DNA of 64,000 nucleotides from Brevundimonas sp. (GTDB taxonomy: Bacteria; Pseudomonadota; Alphaproteobacteria; Caulobacterales; Caulobacteraceae): the NCBI RefSeq assembly GCF_013823285.1, contig NZ_PNLV01000002.1, forward strand, positions 1 to 64,000, written 5' to 3'. Of this stretch, positions 40,993 to 52,742 are shown in pieces. Below the pieces are notes generated by a model. The model searched no databases. It had not been told where the DNA came from and saw nothing but the letters and a program-made list of their open reading frames with translations. How positions within the stretch are numbered: position 1 is the first letter of the stretch; every line of letters begins with the position of its first letter. Position numbers and translations under genes: made by a program.

Positions 40993-42227
40993 TCGTCGAT
41001 GCGCGCCAGGGACGGGCGCTGGTCCGCGATGCTGACCGCCGTCGCTTCCGCCGCCCGCATGACGCGCAGCACGTTCTCGCCGGCCAGCTTGCGGATATCC
41101 GCCTCGGACCAGCCGCGCCGCATCAGTTCGGCCAGCAGGGCCGGATAGGTCTCCACGCCGGTCAGGCCCTCGGGCAACGAGCCGACCCCGTCGAAATCAC
41201 CGCCCAGACCCACATGATCCACGCCCGCCACCCGACGAATGTGGTCGATGTGATCGGCGACGTCCGAGAGGGTGGCCACCGGCGCCGGGTTCGACTCACG
41301 CCACGCAGCCAGGCCACCGGTAACCGCATCCGGATCGCCAGGGTTCAGTGACTGCAGCCGCGCCCGCTCGGCCGCCATGGCCGCGCCATGGGCGCGCACC
41401 GTTTCATTCACGAAGCCGGGCACGAAGGTCACCATCACCACCCCGCCATCCTCGGGCATCAGGCGCAACACGCTGTCGGGCACATTCCGGGGGTGGTCGG
41501 TCACGGCGCGGGCCGATGAATGGGAGAAGATCACCGGCGCCGCAGACACACGCATGGCGTCCATCATCGTGGCCTCGGACACATGGCTGAGGTCCACCAG
41601 CATCCCGAGGCGGTTCATCTCGCGCACCACCGCCTCCCCGAAGGTGCTGAGGCCGTTGTGACGGGGCGCGTCGGTGGCCGCGTCGGCCCAGCTGGTGGTC
41701 GCTGAATGGGTCAGGGTCATGTAGCGCACGCCTGCGTCGAAGAACTGGCGCAGCAGGCCCATGGAGTCCGCGATTGAGTATCCGCCCTCGATGCCGATCA
41801 GGGACGCGATGCGGCCCTCGCGGTGGAGACGCTCCACATCGTCGGCGGTGGCGGCGAATGCGAACGCGTCCGGGTGCGCGGCCAGCATCCGGTTGACCAC
41901 ATCGATCTGCTCGAAGGTCGCCCGCGCGGCCTCCAGCGGCTCCATGCTCGCGGGCACATATACGGACCAGAACTGCGCCCCCACCCCGCCGGCGCGCAGG
42001 CGCGGGATGTCGGTGTGCAGCGGCGGCGTCAGGCCCGACTGATCCTGCGTCAGATCCACGCCATGCACGTCCGACCCGAATCGCTGGCGCAGGGCCCAAG
42101 GCAGGTCATTATGACCGTCGATCAGCGGCGTGGTCTCCAGGATCGCGCGCGCCTGTTCAGGCGTCTGGGATGCGGCGGGCACAGCCATCATGAGGCTGAC
42201 AACGGCGGCGGCGGCGAAACGGTTCAT
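40989..42227 (-). CDS. Membrane dipeptidase (M19 / renal dipeptidase family)
   Basis: Signal peptide MNRFAAAAVVSLMMAVPAASQ; PLIDGHNDLPWALRQ...RYMTLTHSATTSWADAATD...LVDLSHVSEATMMDAM...VIFSHSSARAVTDHPRN. Confidence 0.94.
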   Translation of the reverse strand: MNRFAAAAVVSLMMAVPAASQTPEQARAILETTPLIDGHNDLPWALRQRFGSDVHGVDLTQDQSGLTPPLHTDIPRLRAGGVGAQFWSVYVPASMEPLEAARATFEQIDVVNRMLAAHPDAFAFAATADDVERLHREGRIASLIGIEGGYSIADSMGLLRQFFDAGVRYMTLTHSATTSWADAATDAPRHNGLSTFGEAVVREMNRLGMLVDLSHVSEATMMDAMRVSAAPVIFSHSSARAVTDHPRNVPDSVLRLMPEDGGVVMVTFVPGFVNETVRAHGAAMAAERARLQSLNPGDPDAVTGGLAAWRESNPAPVATLSDVADHIDHIRRVAGVDHVGLGGDFDGVGSLPEGLTGVETYPALLAELMRRGWSEADIRKLAGENVLRVMRAAEATAVSIADQRPSLARIDD

Positions 42228-42340
42228 GAAGCGACTCCCCTGATCGGATGGCGTCAGAGTGTCCGCCACAGTCCTGCGACACAAGCGCCCGCGATCGCCG
42301 GGTCTGTTGCGCGGCCTCCAACCGTGGTTTCAATCGCCCC

Positions 42341-43228
42341 ATGACCGAGACCACCGAGACCACCGATCCAGCCATGGAAGACCGCAAGGCCCGCGCCCGC
42401 GCCTGGTTCGAAGAGCTGCGCGACCGCATCTGCGCCGCCTTCGAGGCGCTGGAGGACGAAGCCCCCGCCGCTCTCTATCCCGGCGAGCCGGGCCGGTTCG
42501 TGCGCACCCCCTGGAACCGCGAGGCGGGCGGCGGCGGCGTCATGGGCATGATGCACGGCCGTCTGTTCGAGAAGGTGGGCGTGCACGTCTCCACTGTCCA
42601 CGGCGAGTTTCCGGCAGACTACGCCAAGCAGGTGCCGGGCGCGGCGGAAGATCCCCGTTTCTTCGCCACGGGAGTCAGCCTCATCGCCCATATGAAGAAC
42701 CCGCGCGTGCCTGCGGTGCACATGAACACCCGCTTCATCGCCACGACAAAAAACTGGTTCGGCGGCGGCGCAGACCTGACCCCGCTGTTGGCGTATCAGC
42801 GCGAGCAGGACTTCCCGGACGCCGTCGCTTTCCACGCGGCGATGCAGGCGGCCTGCGACGCCCACGACCCGGACTGGCACGCCCGGTACAAGGCGTGGTG
42901 CGAGGAGTATTTCTTCCTGCCCCATCGCAACGAGCCGCGCGGAATCGGCGGCATATTCTACGATCACCACGACAGCGGCGACTGGGACCGGGACTTCGCC
43001 TTCACACGCGACGTGGGTCTGGCCTTCCTGGACATTTATCCCCGGCTGGTGCGCGAGCGGATGGGCGAAGCGTGGACAGAGGCCGAACGCGAGGAACAGC
43101 TCATAAGACGCGGACGATACGTGGAATTCAATCTGCTGTACGACCGGGGCACCACCTTCGGCCTGAAGACCGGCGGGAATGTGGACTCCATCCTCAGCTC
43201 CATGCCGCCCGAGGTGAAGTGGCCATAG
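42341..43228 (+). CDS. hemF: Oxygen-dependent coproporphyrinogen-III oxidase
   Basis: [28 protein letters not shown]...[15 protein letters not shown]...[37 protein letters not shown]. Confidence 0.98.
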   Translation: MTETTETTDPAMEDRKARARAWFEELRDRICAAFEALEDEAPAALYPGEPGRFVRTPWNREAGGGGVMGMMHGRLFEKVGVHVSTVHGEFPADYAKQVPGAAEDPRFFATGVSLIAHMKNPRVPAVHMNTRFIATTKNWFGGGADLTPLLAYQREQDFPDAVAFHAAMQAACDAHDPDWHARYKAWCEEYFFLPHRNEPRGIGGIFYDHHDSGDWDRDFAFTRDVGLAFLDIYPRLVRERMGEAWTEAEREEQLIRRGRYVEFNLLYDRGTTFGLKTGGNVDSILSSMPPEVKWP

Positions 43229-43307
43229 GATCCGGCGGCCCTGTGATGACCCGCGCGGCTTCGCGCTCTAGCCTGCGCAACGCGCCCCGGATTGATGGGA
43301 CCCTGCC

Positions 43308-43538
43308 GTGTCGACCCTGAAGAAACGCTCCGTCCTGCTCGCCGGCCACGCCACCTCCGTGGCGCTGGAGCCGGAATTCTGGGCGGTGCTGGATGAGATC
43401 GCGGCCCATGACGGCCTGACCGCCGCAGGCCTTGTGGCGCGCATCGATGCAAACAGGGGACGCCGGCCGCTGGCGTCGGCCTGCCGTCTCACGGCTCTGG
43501 ACTGGCGATCACGACACTCTGTGCGACCGGGGGATTGA
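43308..43538 (+). CDS. Ribbon-helix-helix domain protein
   Basis: LKKRSVLLAGHATSVALEPEFWAVLDEIAAHDGLTAAGLVARIDANRGRRPLASACRLTALDW, RHH_4-like. Confidence 0.8.
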   Translation: MSTLKKRSVLLAGHATSVALEPEFWAVLDEIAAHDGLTAAGLVARIDANRGRRPLASACRLTALDWRSRHSVRPGD

Positions 43539-43588
43539 AGCCTTGCCGTAACAGGCAGATCATCACCGCACCATCCGGGAGCCCCAAA

Positions 43589-44308
43589 ATGAGCGATAGC
43601 CGCCTGATCCCCGCCGCCGTTTTCGGAGGCTTGCTGGCCGCAGGCCTGATCGGGGGCGGCGCCCTGATCGGCAACGGGGTCGTCAACGCAAGGGTCGGTG
43701 ACCGGGTTGTCACCGTGCGCGGTCTGGCGGAGCAGGATGTTCACGCAGACATAGCGGTGATGCCTTTACGTTTCACCGCTTCCGGCGACAGCCTGTCCGA
43801 GGTCCAGTCCCGCATCGACGCGGACCTTGCGATCGTGACACGGTTTCTGGCCGCGCAGGGCTACAGCGAGGACGAAATCAGCCTCGGGCGGCTTGAGGTC
43901 ACAGACCTGCTGTCGCGGGAATATTCACCTCAGAACATCCGCGCCCGTTTCATACTGGCCCAAAGCGTCAGCGTGCGGACTGACGACGTGAGCAAGGTCC
44001 AGACGACGACGCGGGCGTTGAACGAACTGGTTCGGCAGGGAGTCGTTCTGCAGGACTTTCAGGGACCTTCCTACATCTTCACCGGTCTGAATGACGTACG
44101 CCCCCGGATGATCGCCGAAGCCACTGCGTCGGCCCGCAGCGGCGCCGAACAATTCGCCCAGGACTCTGGCGCGCGTCTGGGTCCCATCAAGCAGGCGACC
44201 CAGGGATCGTTCCAGATTCTTCCACGCGATGAGGGGGACGGGGACGAGTCCTCGACCCCCAACAAGCGCGTTCGAGTGGTGACGACGATCAGCTACCAAC
44301 TGCGCTGA
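43589..44308 (+). CDS. SIMPL (DUF541) domain protein
   Basis: VVTVRGLAEQDVHADIAVMPLRFTASGDSLSEVQSRIDADLAIVTRFLAAQGYSEDEI; ends RVRVVTTISYQLR. Confidence 0.85.
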   Translation: MSDSRLIPAAVFGGLLAAGLIGGGALIGNGVVNARVGDRVVTVRGLAEQDVHADIAVMPLRFTASGDSLSEVQSRIDADLAIVTRFLAAQGYSEDEISLGRLEVTDLLSREYSPQNIRARFILAQSVSVRTDDVSKVQTTTRALNELVRQGVVLQDFQGPSYIFTGLNDVRPRMIAEATASARSGAEQFAQDSGARLGPIKQATQGSFQILPRDEGDGDESSTPNKRVRVVTTISYQLR

Positions 44309-44311
44309 TCG

Positions 44312-44623
44312 TCAGTCCGGCGAAGGCGCCGGTTCGGGCGCCGGCGGGGCCGGGACCGGGTTGGCTGGCGGCTCCACATTGGGCAACTCTGGCAACTGGA
44401 CGTTGATGTCCACGTCGCGATCCTGCGGCGTCGGGGTCATGGCGCCGCCGGACCACAACACCCAGGCGATGATCGCCACCAGAACCACCAGGCCGCCGAT
44501 GATAAACGCCAGACCCGCGCCGCCTGACTTCTTGGGGGGCGGCGGCGGATTGTGGTTGTGGACCGTGGTCTGGGCCCGCGGCTCTTCGGGAGGCGGGGCC
44601 GGAGGCATGTTCGGATCAGTCAT
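44312..44623 (-). CDS. Single-pass membrane protein with Pro-rich flanks
   Basis: KKSGGAGLAFIIGGLVVLVAIIAWVLWSGG...DRDVDINVQLPELP. Confidence 0.6.
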   Translation of the reverse strand: MTDPNMPPAPPPEEPRAQTTVHNHNPPPPPKKSGGAGLAFIIGGLVVLVAIIAWVLWSGGAMTPTPQDRDVDINVQLPELPNVEPPANPVPAPPAPEPAPSPD

Positions 44624-44634
44624 TGGATATTTCC

Positions 44635-44817
44635 TTACTCAGCATTGGGCGCGGCAGGCGCCTCAGGCAGGCTGACATCGACGTCCACGTCCCTTTCGCC
44701 GCCGGGCATGCCGCCGCCCGCGAACAGGAACCAGGCGATGACGATCACCACCACGACCAACCCGCCGACGATGAACGCCAGGCCCGAGTTGCCGCCTCCC
44801 TTACCGTCTTCCGCCAT
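44635..44817 (-). CDS. Small single-pass membrane protein, paralog of the adjacent gene
   Basis: GGGNSGLAFIVGGLVVVVIVIAWFLFAGGG...ERDVDVDVSLPEAP. Confidence 0.6.
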   Translation of the reverse strand: MAEDGKGGGNSGLAFIVGGLVVVVIVIAWFLFAGGGMPGGERDVDVDVSLPEAPAAPNAE

Positions 44818-44955
44818 GATCGAATCCTCCCATTGTTATCTGATGGAGCCGAAACGGAATCGAAGCCTTGCGGTTCCCTGTGGTCGCGCTGGCGCGTGAG
44901 CGCGTGCTACTTATGTTCTCCCCTTTCGAATCCGCATCAGGCAGCCTTTCGTTTC

Positions 44956-47286
44956 GTGACCGATCTTCCGTCTCCCCGCATTTCCGACCTGGCCCGCGCC
45001 CGTCCGCCCGAGGGCGCCCCCCAGGGCGCTGGCGACTACATGGCCGGGCTCAATCCCGAACAGCGGCTGGCGGTCGAAACCACCGAAGGGCCCGTGCTGG
45101 TGCTGGCGGGCGCCGGCACGGGCAAGACGCGGGTCCTGACCACGCGGCTGGCGCACATCCTGGCCGCCGGCAAGGCGCGGCCGTGGGAGCTGCTGGTGGT
45201 CACCTTCACCAACAAGGCCGCGCGCGAAATGCGCGAGCGGATCACCCACCTTATCGGCCCGTCGGCCGAGGGCCTGCGCTGGCTGGGCACCTTCCACAGC
45301 GTGGCCGCCCAGATCCTGCGTCGCCATGCGGAGCTGGTGGGGCTGAAATCCAGCTTCACCATTCTGGACATGGATGATCAGGAGCGGGTGCTGAAACAGC
45401 TGCTGGAAGCAGCCAACATCGACACCAAGCGGTGGACGCCCCGGTCCCTGTCCGGGATGATCGACCACTGGAAGAACCGCGGCTGGACGCCCGACACCCT
45501 GCCGTCGGGCGAGGACTTCGCCAACGGCAAGGGCAAGGGGTTGTACGCCGCCTATCAGGCGCGGCTGGTTTCGCTGAACGCCTGCGACTTCGGCGACCTG
45601 CTGCTGCACAACCTGACCATCCTGGGCAAGAACCCGGATCTGGCCGAGGAGTACCGGCGGCGGTTCAAATACATCCTGGTGGACGAGTATCAGGACACCA
45701 ACGTGGCCCAGTACCTGTGGCTTCGCCTGCTGTCGTCCTCCACCGGCAATGTCTGCTGCGTCGGCGATGACGACCAGTCCATCTATGGCTGGCGCGGCGC
45801 CGAGGTGGACAACATCCTGCGCTTCGAGCGGGATTTCCCGGGTGCGAAGGTGATCCGGCTGGAGCGGAACTATCGCTCCACGTCCCACATCCTGGGCGCC
45901 GCCTCGGGCCTGATCGAGGCCAACAAGGGCCGTCTGGGCAAGACCCTGTGGACCGAGGCGGACGGCGGCGAGAAGGTGCGGGTGCAGGGCGTCTGGGACG
46001 GCGAGGCCGAAAGCCGCCTGATCGCCGACGAGATCGAGACCCAGCGCCGCGCCGGACGCAAATACAGCGACATCGCCATTCTGGTGCGCGCCTCGTTCCA
46101 GATGCGGGCGTTCGAGGAGCGCTTCGTCCTGCTGGCCATCCCCTACACCGTCGTGGGCGGGCCGCGCTTCTTCGAGCGGGCCGAGATTCGCGACGCCCAC
46201 GCCTATTTGCGGCTGATCCAGTCCGAGGACGACGATCTGGCGTTCGAGCGCATCGTCAATACGCCCAAGCGCGGCATCGGCGACACCTCGGTGCAGAAGA
46301 TCCTGGCCATCGCCCGCCAGCACAATCTGTCCGCCCTCACCGCCGTGCGCGGCCTGATCAACACGGACGAACTGCAGGCCCGCACCCGCACGGCCCTGTC
46401 CAATTTCGTGCGCGATCTGGACCGCTGGCGGGCCATGGCGGCGACCGTGACCCATGGCGAGCTGACCGAGACCATTCTGGAGGAAAGCGGCTACACCGAC
46501 ATGCAGCGCGCCGACCGGGCCAGCGGCCAGACCCGCCTGGACAACCTCAAGGAGCTGACCCAGTCCATGCAGGCATTCGACAGTCTGCAGGCCTATCTGG
46601 AGCACGTCTCGCTGGTCATGGATCTGGACCGGGGCGCGGGCGAGGACGCCGTGCAGATCATGACCCTGCACGCCGCCAAGGGGCTGGAGTTCCCGCTGGT
46701 GTTCCTGCCCGGCTGGGAGGAAGGGGTGTTCCCGTCCCAGCGCAGCATCGACGAGAAGGGCGAAAAGGGCCTCGAGGAGGAACGGCGCCTGGCCTATGTG
46801 GGCGTCACCCGGGCCCGCGAGGACGCGCGCATCAGCTTCGCCGCCAATCGTCTGGTCTATGGGCGCTGGACCAGTCAGCTGCCCAGCCGCTTCGTGGACG
46901 AACTGCCCATCGACCATGTGCAGGCCGAAAGCGACACCGGCTACTACGGCGCCGGGCCGGGTCTGAAGGAAGCCAGGTCCCGCTGGGACGACACGCCGGT
47001 GTTCGGCGCGGGGTACTCCAGCCCCGGCTGGAAGCGGGCCCAGAGCTTCACCGCCTCGACCACGCCCCGCGACCGCATAGCCCGCAACGCCGTCATCGAG
47101 GGCAAGGGCCGCCTGATCGCCACGGGGGACCCGAAGGCCTCGTCCAACTGGGCGCGTGGCGAGCGCGTGTTCCACCAGAAGTTCGGCTATGGCGCGATCC
47201 GCGCCATCGAGGGCAACAAGCTGGTGGTGGATTTCGAGAAGGCCGGCGAGAAGAAGGTGATCGATACGTTCGTTGAGAAAACGTAG
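44956..47286 (+). CDS. UvrD/PcrA-family DNA helicase
   Basis: LNPEQRLAVETTEGPVLVLAGAGTGKTRVLTTR...VDEYQDTNVAQYLWLRLL...GDDDQSIYGWRGAE; probable GTG start at 44956. Confidence 0.93.
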   Translation: MTDLPSPRISDLARARPPEGAPQGAGDYMAGLNPEQRLAVETTEGPVLVLAGAGTGKTRVLTTRLAHILAAGKARPWELLVVTFTNKAAREMRERITHLIGPSAEGLRWLGTFHSVAAQILRRHAELVGLKSSFTILDMDDQERVLKQLLEAANIDTKRWTPRSLSGMIDHWKNRGWTPDTLPSGEDFANGKGKGLYAAYQARLVSLNACDFGDLLLHNLTILGKNPDLAEEYRRRFKYILVDEYQDTNVAQYLWLRLLSSSTGNVCCVGDDDQSIYGWRGAEVDNILRFERDFPGAKVIRLERNYRSTSHILGAASGLIEANKGRLGKTLWTEADGGEKVRVQGVWDGEAESRLIADEIETQRRAGRKYSDIAILVRASFQMRAFEERFVLLAIPYTVVGGPRFFERAEIRDAHAYLRLIQSEDDDLAFERIVNTPKRGIGDTSVQKILAIARQHNLSALTAVRGLINTDELQARTRTALSNFVRDLDRWRAMAATVTHGELTETILEESGYTDMQRADRASGQTRLDNLKELTQSMQAFDSLQAYLEHVSLVMDLDRGAGEDAVQIMTLHAAKGLEFPLVFLPGWEEGVFPSQRSIDEKGEKGLEEERRLAYVGVTRAREDARISFAANRLVYGRWTSQLPSRFVDELPIDHVQAESDTGYYGAGPGLKEARSRWDDTPVFGAGYSSPGWKRAQSFTASTTPRDRIARNAVIEGKGRLIATGDPKASSNWARGERVFHQKFGYGAIRAIEGNKLVVDFEKAGEKKVIDTFVEKT

Positions 47287-47347
47287 ACCAGCGGCCAACC
47301 GGTCCCGGTAAGCCAATCCTTAACGCCCCGCGCGCAACCTTCGGCGC

Positions 47348-48700
47348 GTGACTCACGCACCCGCCCCGCCCCCGCACAGGACACCGCCGCCCGGCTATCG
47401 GGAGCCGGCCATGTGGGAGCGCGTGGCCTCGATTATCCTGCTGATCATGCTGTCAGGTGCCATTCTGGGGCCGGTGTTCGCGCCGTCCAGCGGCGGGGGC
47501 GCGGACTCCAGCCTGCTGCGGCTGATGTGGCTGCCCGCCTATGGGGCGATACTCGGCCTGATGGCTAGCCGTTACGAAGCCATGGCGCGGCTGTGGTTTC
47601 CGCTGTTGTTGCTGCTTCTGCTGGCTTTGCTGGCCTATGCCTCGCGCTACTGGTCGCTGGCGCCGGACATCACCATCCGGCGGGTGATCGCCCTGGTGAT
47701 GAGCACCTTCTTCGCGGTCTATCTGGCCGCGGCATGGCCGGGGCGACGGCTGCCGATCCTGCTGACCCAGACGGCGCTGATCCTGGCGGTGCTGAGCCTG
47801 ATCTTCGTGGTGGCCCTGCCGTCCATCGGCATCCACCAGGACGTCAACGCCGGGCTGTGGCGCGGCGTCTGGTACGAGAAGAACACCATGGGCTGGGTCA
47901 TGGTGGCGGGCGCGGTGTCCGCCGCCGCCGTGCTGGCCTCGCCGGGGCCGCACCGGCGGCTGGCCATGGTCGCCTTTCCGTTCTGTGTGCTCATGATCCT
48001 GGGCACCCAGTCCAAGACCGCCCTGCTGTGCCTGATGGCCGCCTGCGGGGTCATCGGCGGCCTGTGGGTGCTGAGAAAGATCGGCCCGGCCTTGGCCGTA
48101 GCCGGGGTCTGGACCGGCGTGGTGGCCGTGGCGGCGCTGGCGGGCATTCTGTTCGCCGCGCCGGAGTTCATCCTCGAAGCGCTCGGCAAGGACCCGTCCC
48201 TGACCGGCCGCACCGAGATCTGGGAGGCCATCGGCCGATTCAGCGAGCAGCGGCCCATGACCGGCTACGGCTACGCCGCTTTCTGGGGCCTGCACTCCGA
48301 CCCCGCCAACTATATCCGCGTGCAGAACCAGTGGGACGTGCCCTCGGCCCACCAGGGCTGGCTGGAGGTGCTGATCCAGCTGGGCTGGATCGGCGTGTGG
48401 TCGGTGGGCGCGGTGGTGGTGGTCGGCGTCATGGGCAGCTTCCTGCGACTGCCGGTGGCGGGCCGTCAGGAAGGTTTCTGGGCGGCGGGCTATCTGGCGG
48501 CTTTCCTGCTGCTGAGCCTGTCGGAAAGCGTGCTGCTGCGGCACCAGGACCTGCCGTGGGTGCTGTTCATGGCGGTTCTGGCGCGGGCATTTGCGCCCCT
48601 GACGCCGCCGGAAGCGATCGCCGAGCCGAGGCGGCGCGCGGCCGCCAGACGTCCCGCGGCGAGGCCCCTGCCCGCCCATGCCGGGGTGGTGAACCGCTGA
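47348..48700 (+). CDS. O-antigen ligase/polymerase (Wzy-like) family membrane protein
   Basis: ~10-12 TM segments; large-loop region with GLWRGVWYEKNTMGW, GTQSKTALL, LTGRTEIWEA, AHQGWLEVLIQLGWIG typical of the family. Confidence 0.86.
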   Translation: MTHAPAPPPHRTPPPGYREPAMWERVASIILLIMLSGAILGPVFAPSSGGGADSSLLRLMWLPAYGAILGLMASRYEAMARLWFPLLLLLLLALLAYASRYWSLAPDITIRRVIALVMSTFFAVYLAAAWPGRRLPILLTQTALILAVLSLIFVVALPSIGIHQDVNAGLWRGVWYEKNTMGWVMVAGAVSAAAVLASPGPHRRLAMVAFPFCVLMILGTQSKTALLCLMAACGVIGGLWVLRKIGPALAVAGVWTGVVAVAALAGILFAAPEFILEALGKDPSLTGRTEIWEAIGRFSEQRPMTGYGYAAFWGLHSDPANYIRVQNQWDVPSAHQGWLEVLIQLGWIGVWSVGAVVVVGVMGSFLRLPVAGRQEGFWAAGYLAAFLLLSLSESVLLRHQDLPWVLFMAVLARAFAPLTPPEAIAEPRRRAAARRPAARPLPAHAGVVNR

Positions 48701-48763
48701 CGCTTGCTACCCGGGGCGTGGGAGCTTAGCTGATCGCTCCCCGAATCGCGGCAAGACTGGCGC

Positions 48764-50839
<2,076 letters not shown>

Positions 50840-50877
50840 GCTGAACCGACCCTGACCCTTCCTCCCGGAGATCAGCC

Positions 50878-51741
50878 ATGAAGACCCTCGCCCGTCTCGC
50901 CCTGCCCGCCGCCCTGGCCTTCGCTGCGCCGGCCACCGCCCAGCAGGTGATCGCCGACGTCGGCTTCCAGAACTCCGAGGCGGTCCGCTACGACGCGGCC
51001 GATGATCGCTACATCGTCGCCAACCTGGGGCCGCGCGGGCCCGGCAACGACGGCTTCGTCTCGCTGGTGTCGCCCGAGGGCGAGGTGGTGGAACTGAAGT
51101 GGATCGAAGGCGGCGTCGACGGCGTCAGCCTCCATGAGCCTTTGGGCCTGTTCATCCGGGGCGACGAGATCCATGTGGCGGATCAGAAGGCCATCCGGGT
51201 GTTCGACCGGCGCACCGGCGCGCCGCTGCGCACCATCGACGTGCCGGACGCGGTGCGCCTGAACGACCTGTACGTCAACGAGGCGGGCGTCGCCTATGTC
51301 ACCGATTCCGGCACCGACACCGACCCCGGCGCCCTGTACCGCATCCAGCCGGACGGGACGGTGGAGGCCTTCGTCTCGCGGTCGGCCGACCTGAACCGGG
51401 TCAATGGCGTCGCGGTGACGGCCGAGGGCCTGGTGGTGCACGGGGGCCTGCTGTCGGACGTGCTGACCTTCCGCGATGCGCAGACCGGCGCGGTGGTGCG
51501 GGAACTGACCCTGCCCACCGGCCGCATCGACGGCATTGTTCCCCTCGCCGACGGCGGCCTGCTGGTGGCCAGCCAGAACGGTCACAACGTCTATCACGTC
51601 AGCGCCGGGGGCGAGGCCCGCGCGGTGGCGGCCGACATCCCCGTGCCCGCCGCCATCGGTTACGACACCCGCCGCGGCCGCCTGCTGGTCCCCCAGATCG
51701 TCGCCTCGTCCGTGACGATCTTCGAGATCGAGGTGGACTAG
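50878..51741 (+). CDS. Secreted SMP-30/gluconolactonase-like beta-propeller protein
   Basis: Signal peptide; NSEAVRYDAADDRYIVANLGPRGPGNDGFVSLVSPEGEVVELKWIEGGVDGVSLHEPLGLFI... Confidence 0.75.
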   Translation: MKTLARLALPAALAFAAPATAQQVIADVGFQNSEAVRYDAADDRYIVANLGPRGPGNDGFVSLVSPEGEVVELKWIEGGVDGVSLHEPLGLFIRGDEIHVADQKAIRVFDRRTGAPLRTIDVPDAVRLNDLYVNEAGVAYVTDSGTDTDPGALYRIQPDGTVEAFVSRSADLNRVNGVAVTAEGLVVHGGLLSDVLTFRDAQTGAVVRELTLPTGRIDGIVPLADGGLLVASQNGHNVYHVSAGGEARAVAADIPVPAAIGYDTRRGRLLVPQIVASSVTIFEIEVD

Positions 51742-52346
51742 CCCTGGTCCTCGAGCGGCTCGGTCAGGGCGAAGGCGACGCGCAGCAGGCGGTTCTCGCG
51801 GGCCAGTTCATAGACATAGGTGTCGCCGGGGTTCACCTCGACGGCCCAGACATTGGTGGTCGAGACCTGGGCGTCGGTCCGGTTGAACAGGTCGATGGAG
51901 AACTGATCCACCGGGAATTCCTGGCGCGTGGCCGTGCCCTCGGTCTCGGTGTCGCCGCCGTACCAGTGCAGGGTGTGCTCCGTGCCGTCCGGGTCGCGAT
52001 GATCGTGCTTCAGGGTCAGGCCGCCGTCGTCGTTGCGGGTGATGACCCAGGTGCGGCTGTGGTCCTCGCCGACCCAGAACGGGATGCGGATCTCGCTGTC
52101 GGAACAGTCGCGCACGTGCATCAGCAGGCGCTGGGCGCGGAAATCATCGTCCACGGGGTCGTCGGTGATGACCTGCCCCTCGAACCGCTGGCCGCACAGC
52201 TCGGTCAGATTGGCGAAGAAGGCGTCCTGGGCGTCGGCGGTTTCAGCCGTTGCGGCATCGTCATTGGCAGGCTGCGAGCAGGCGGCGATGGCCAGGGCGG
52301 ACAGAATGGCGACGGGGGCGCTGAAGGCCTTGAGGGTCATGTTCAT
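51738..52346 (-). CDS. Lipoprotein of unknown function
   Basis: Internal start MNMTLKAFSAPVAILSALAIAACSQ (lipobox). Confidence 0.68.
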   Translation of the reverse strand: MNMTLKAFSAPVAILSALAIAACSQPANDDAATAETADAQDAFFANLTELCGQRFEGQVITDDPVDDDFRAQRLLMHVRDCSDSEIRIPFWVGEDHSRTWVITRNDDGGLTLKHDHRDPDGTEHTLHWYGGDTETEGTATRQEFPVDQFSIDLFNRTDAQVSTTNVWAVEVNPGDTYVYELARENRLLRVAFALTEPLEDQG

Positions 52347-52408
52347 GACCTTCAGCCTAACGGCCAAGCCGCCCGGCACAAGCAAAACCGGTCATGCCCA
52401 ACCCGCCG

Positions 52409-52436
52409 TTGACTTTGGCGCGGGCCTGAGTATGTT
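52409..52436 (+). promoter_or_regulatory. Candidate sigma70 promoter for rpmG
   Basis: TTGACT (52409-52414), 16 bp, TATGTT (52431-52436). Confidence 0.45.
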
Positions 52437-52501
52437 CCGCCGCTCCGATTTCTGCGGCCGGGACCGATCCGTTCCGGCCGTTTGCACTAAGGTAATCCCC
52501 G

Positions 52502-52669
52502 ATGGCCAAACCGGCATCCATCAAGATCCGCCTGAACTCCACGGCGGACACCGGCTTCTTCTACGTCACCAAGAAGAACGCTCGCACCATGACCGAGAAG
52601 ATGGTCGTTCGTAAGTACGACCCGGTCGCGAAGAAGCATGTCGAATTCAAGGAAGGCAAGATCAAGTAA
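52502..52669 (+). CDS. rpmG: 50S ribosomal protein L33
   Basis: Direct translation [55 protein letters not shown] (55 aa); absent from the ORF track because it is short. Confidence 0.97.
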   Translation: MAKPASIKIRLNSTADTGFFYVTKKNARTMTEKMVVRKYDPVAKKHVEFKEGKIK

Positions 52670-52697
52670 TTCCTTGATCTGCTAATCGAATTGAAAG

Positions 52698-52724
52698 CGC
52701 CCGGTCGCCCGACCGGGCGTTTTG
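52698..52724 (+). terminator. Rho-independent terminator after rpmG
   Basis: cgcccggtcg/cgaccgggcg followed by TTTTGCTTT. Confidence 0.85.
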
Positions 52725-52742
52725 CTTTGCCTGACCCCCGGC

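Noticed and set aside
44911-47316. 801-aa minus-strand ORF
   Set aside because: Antisense shadow of the UvrD-like helicase.
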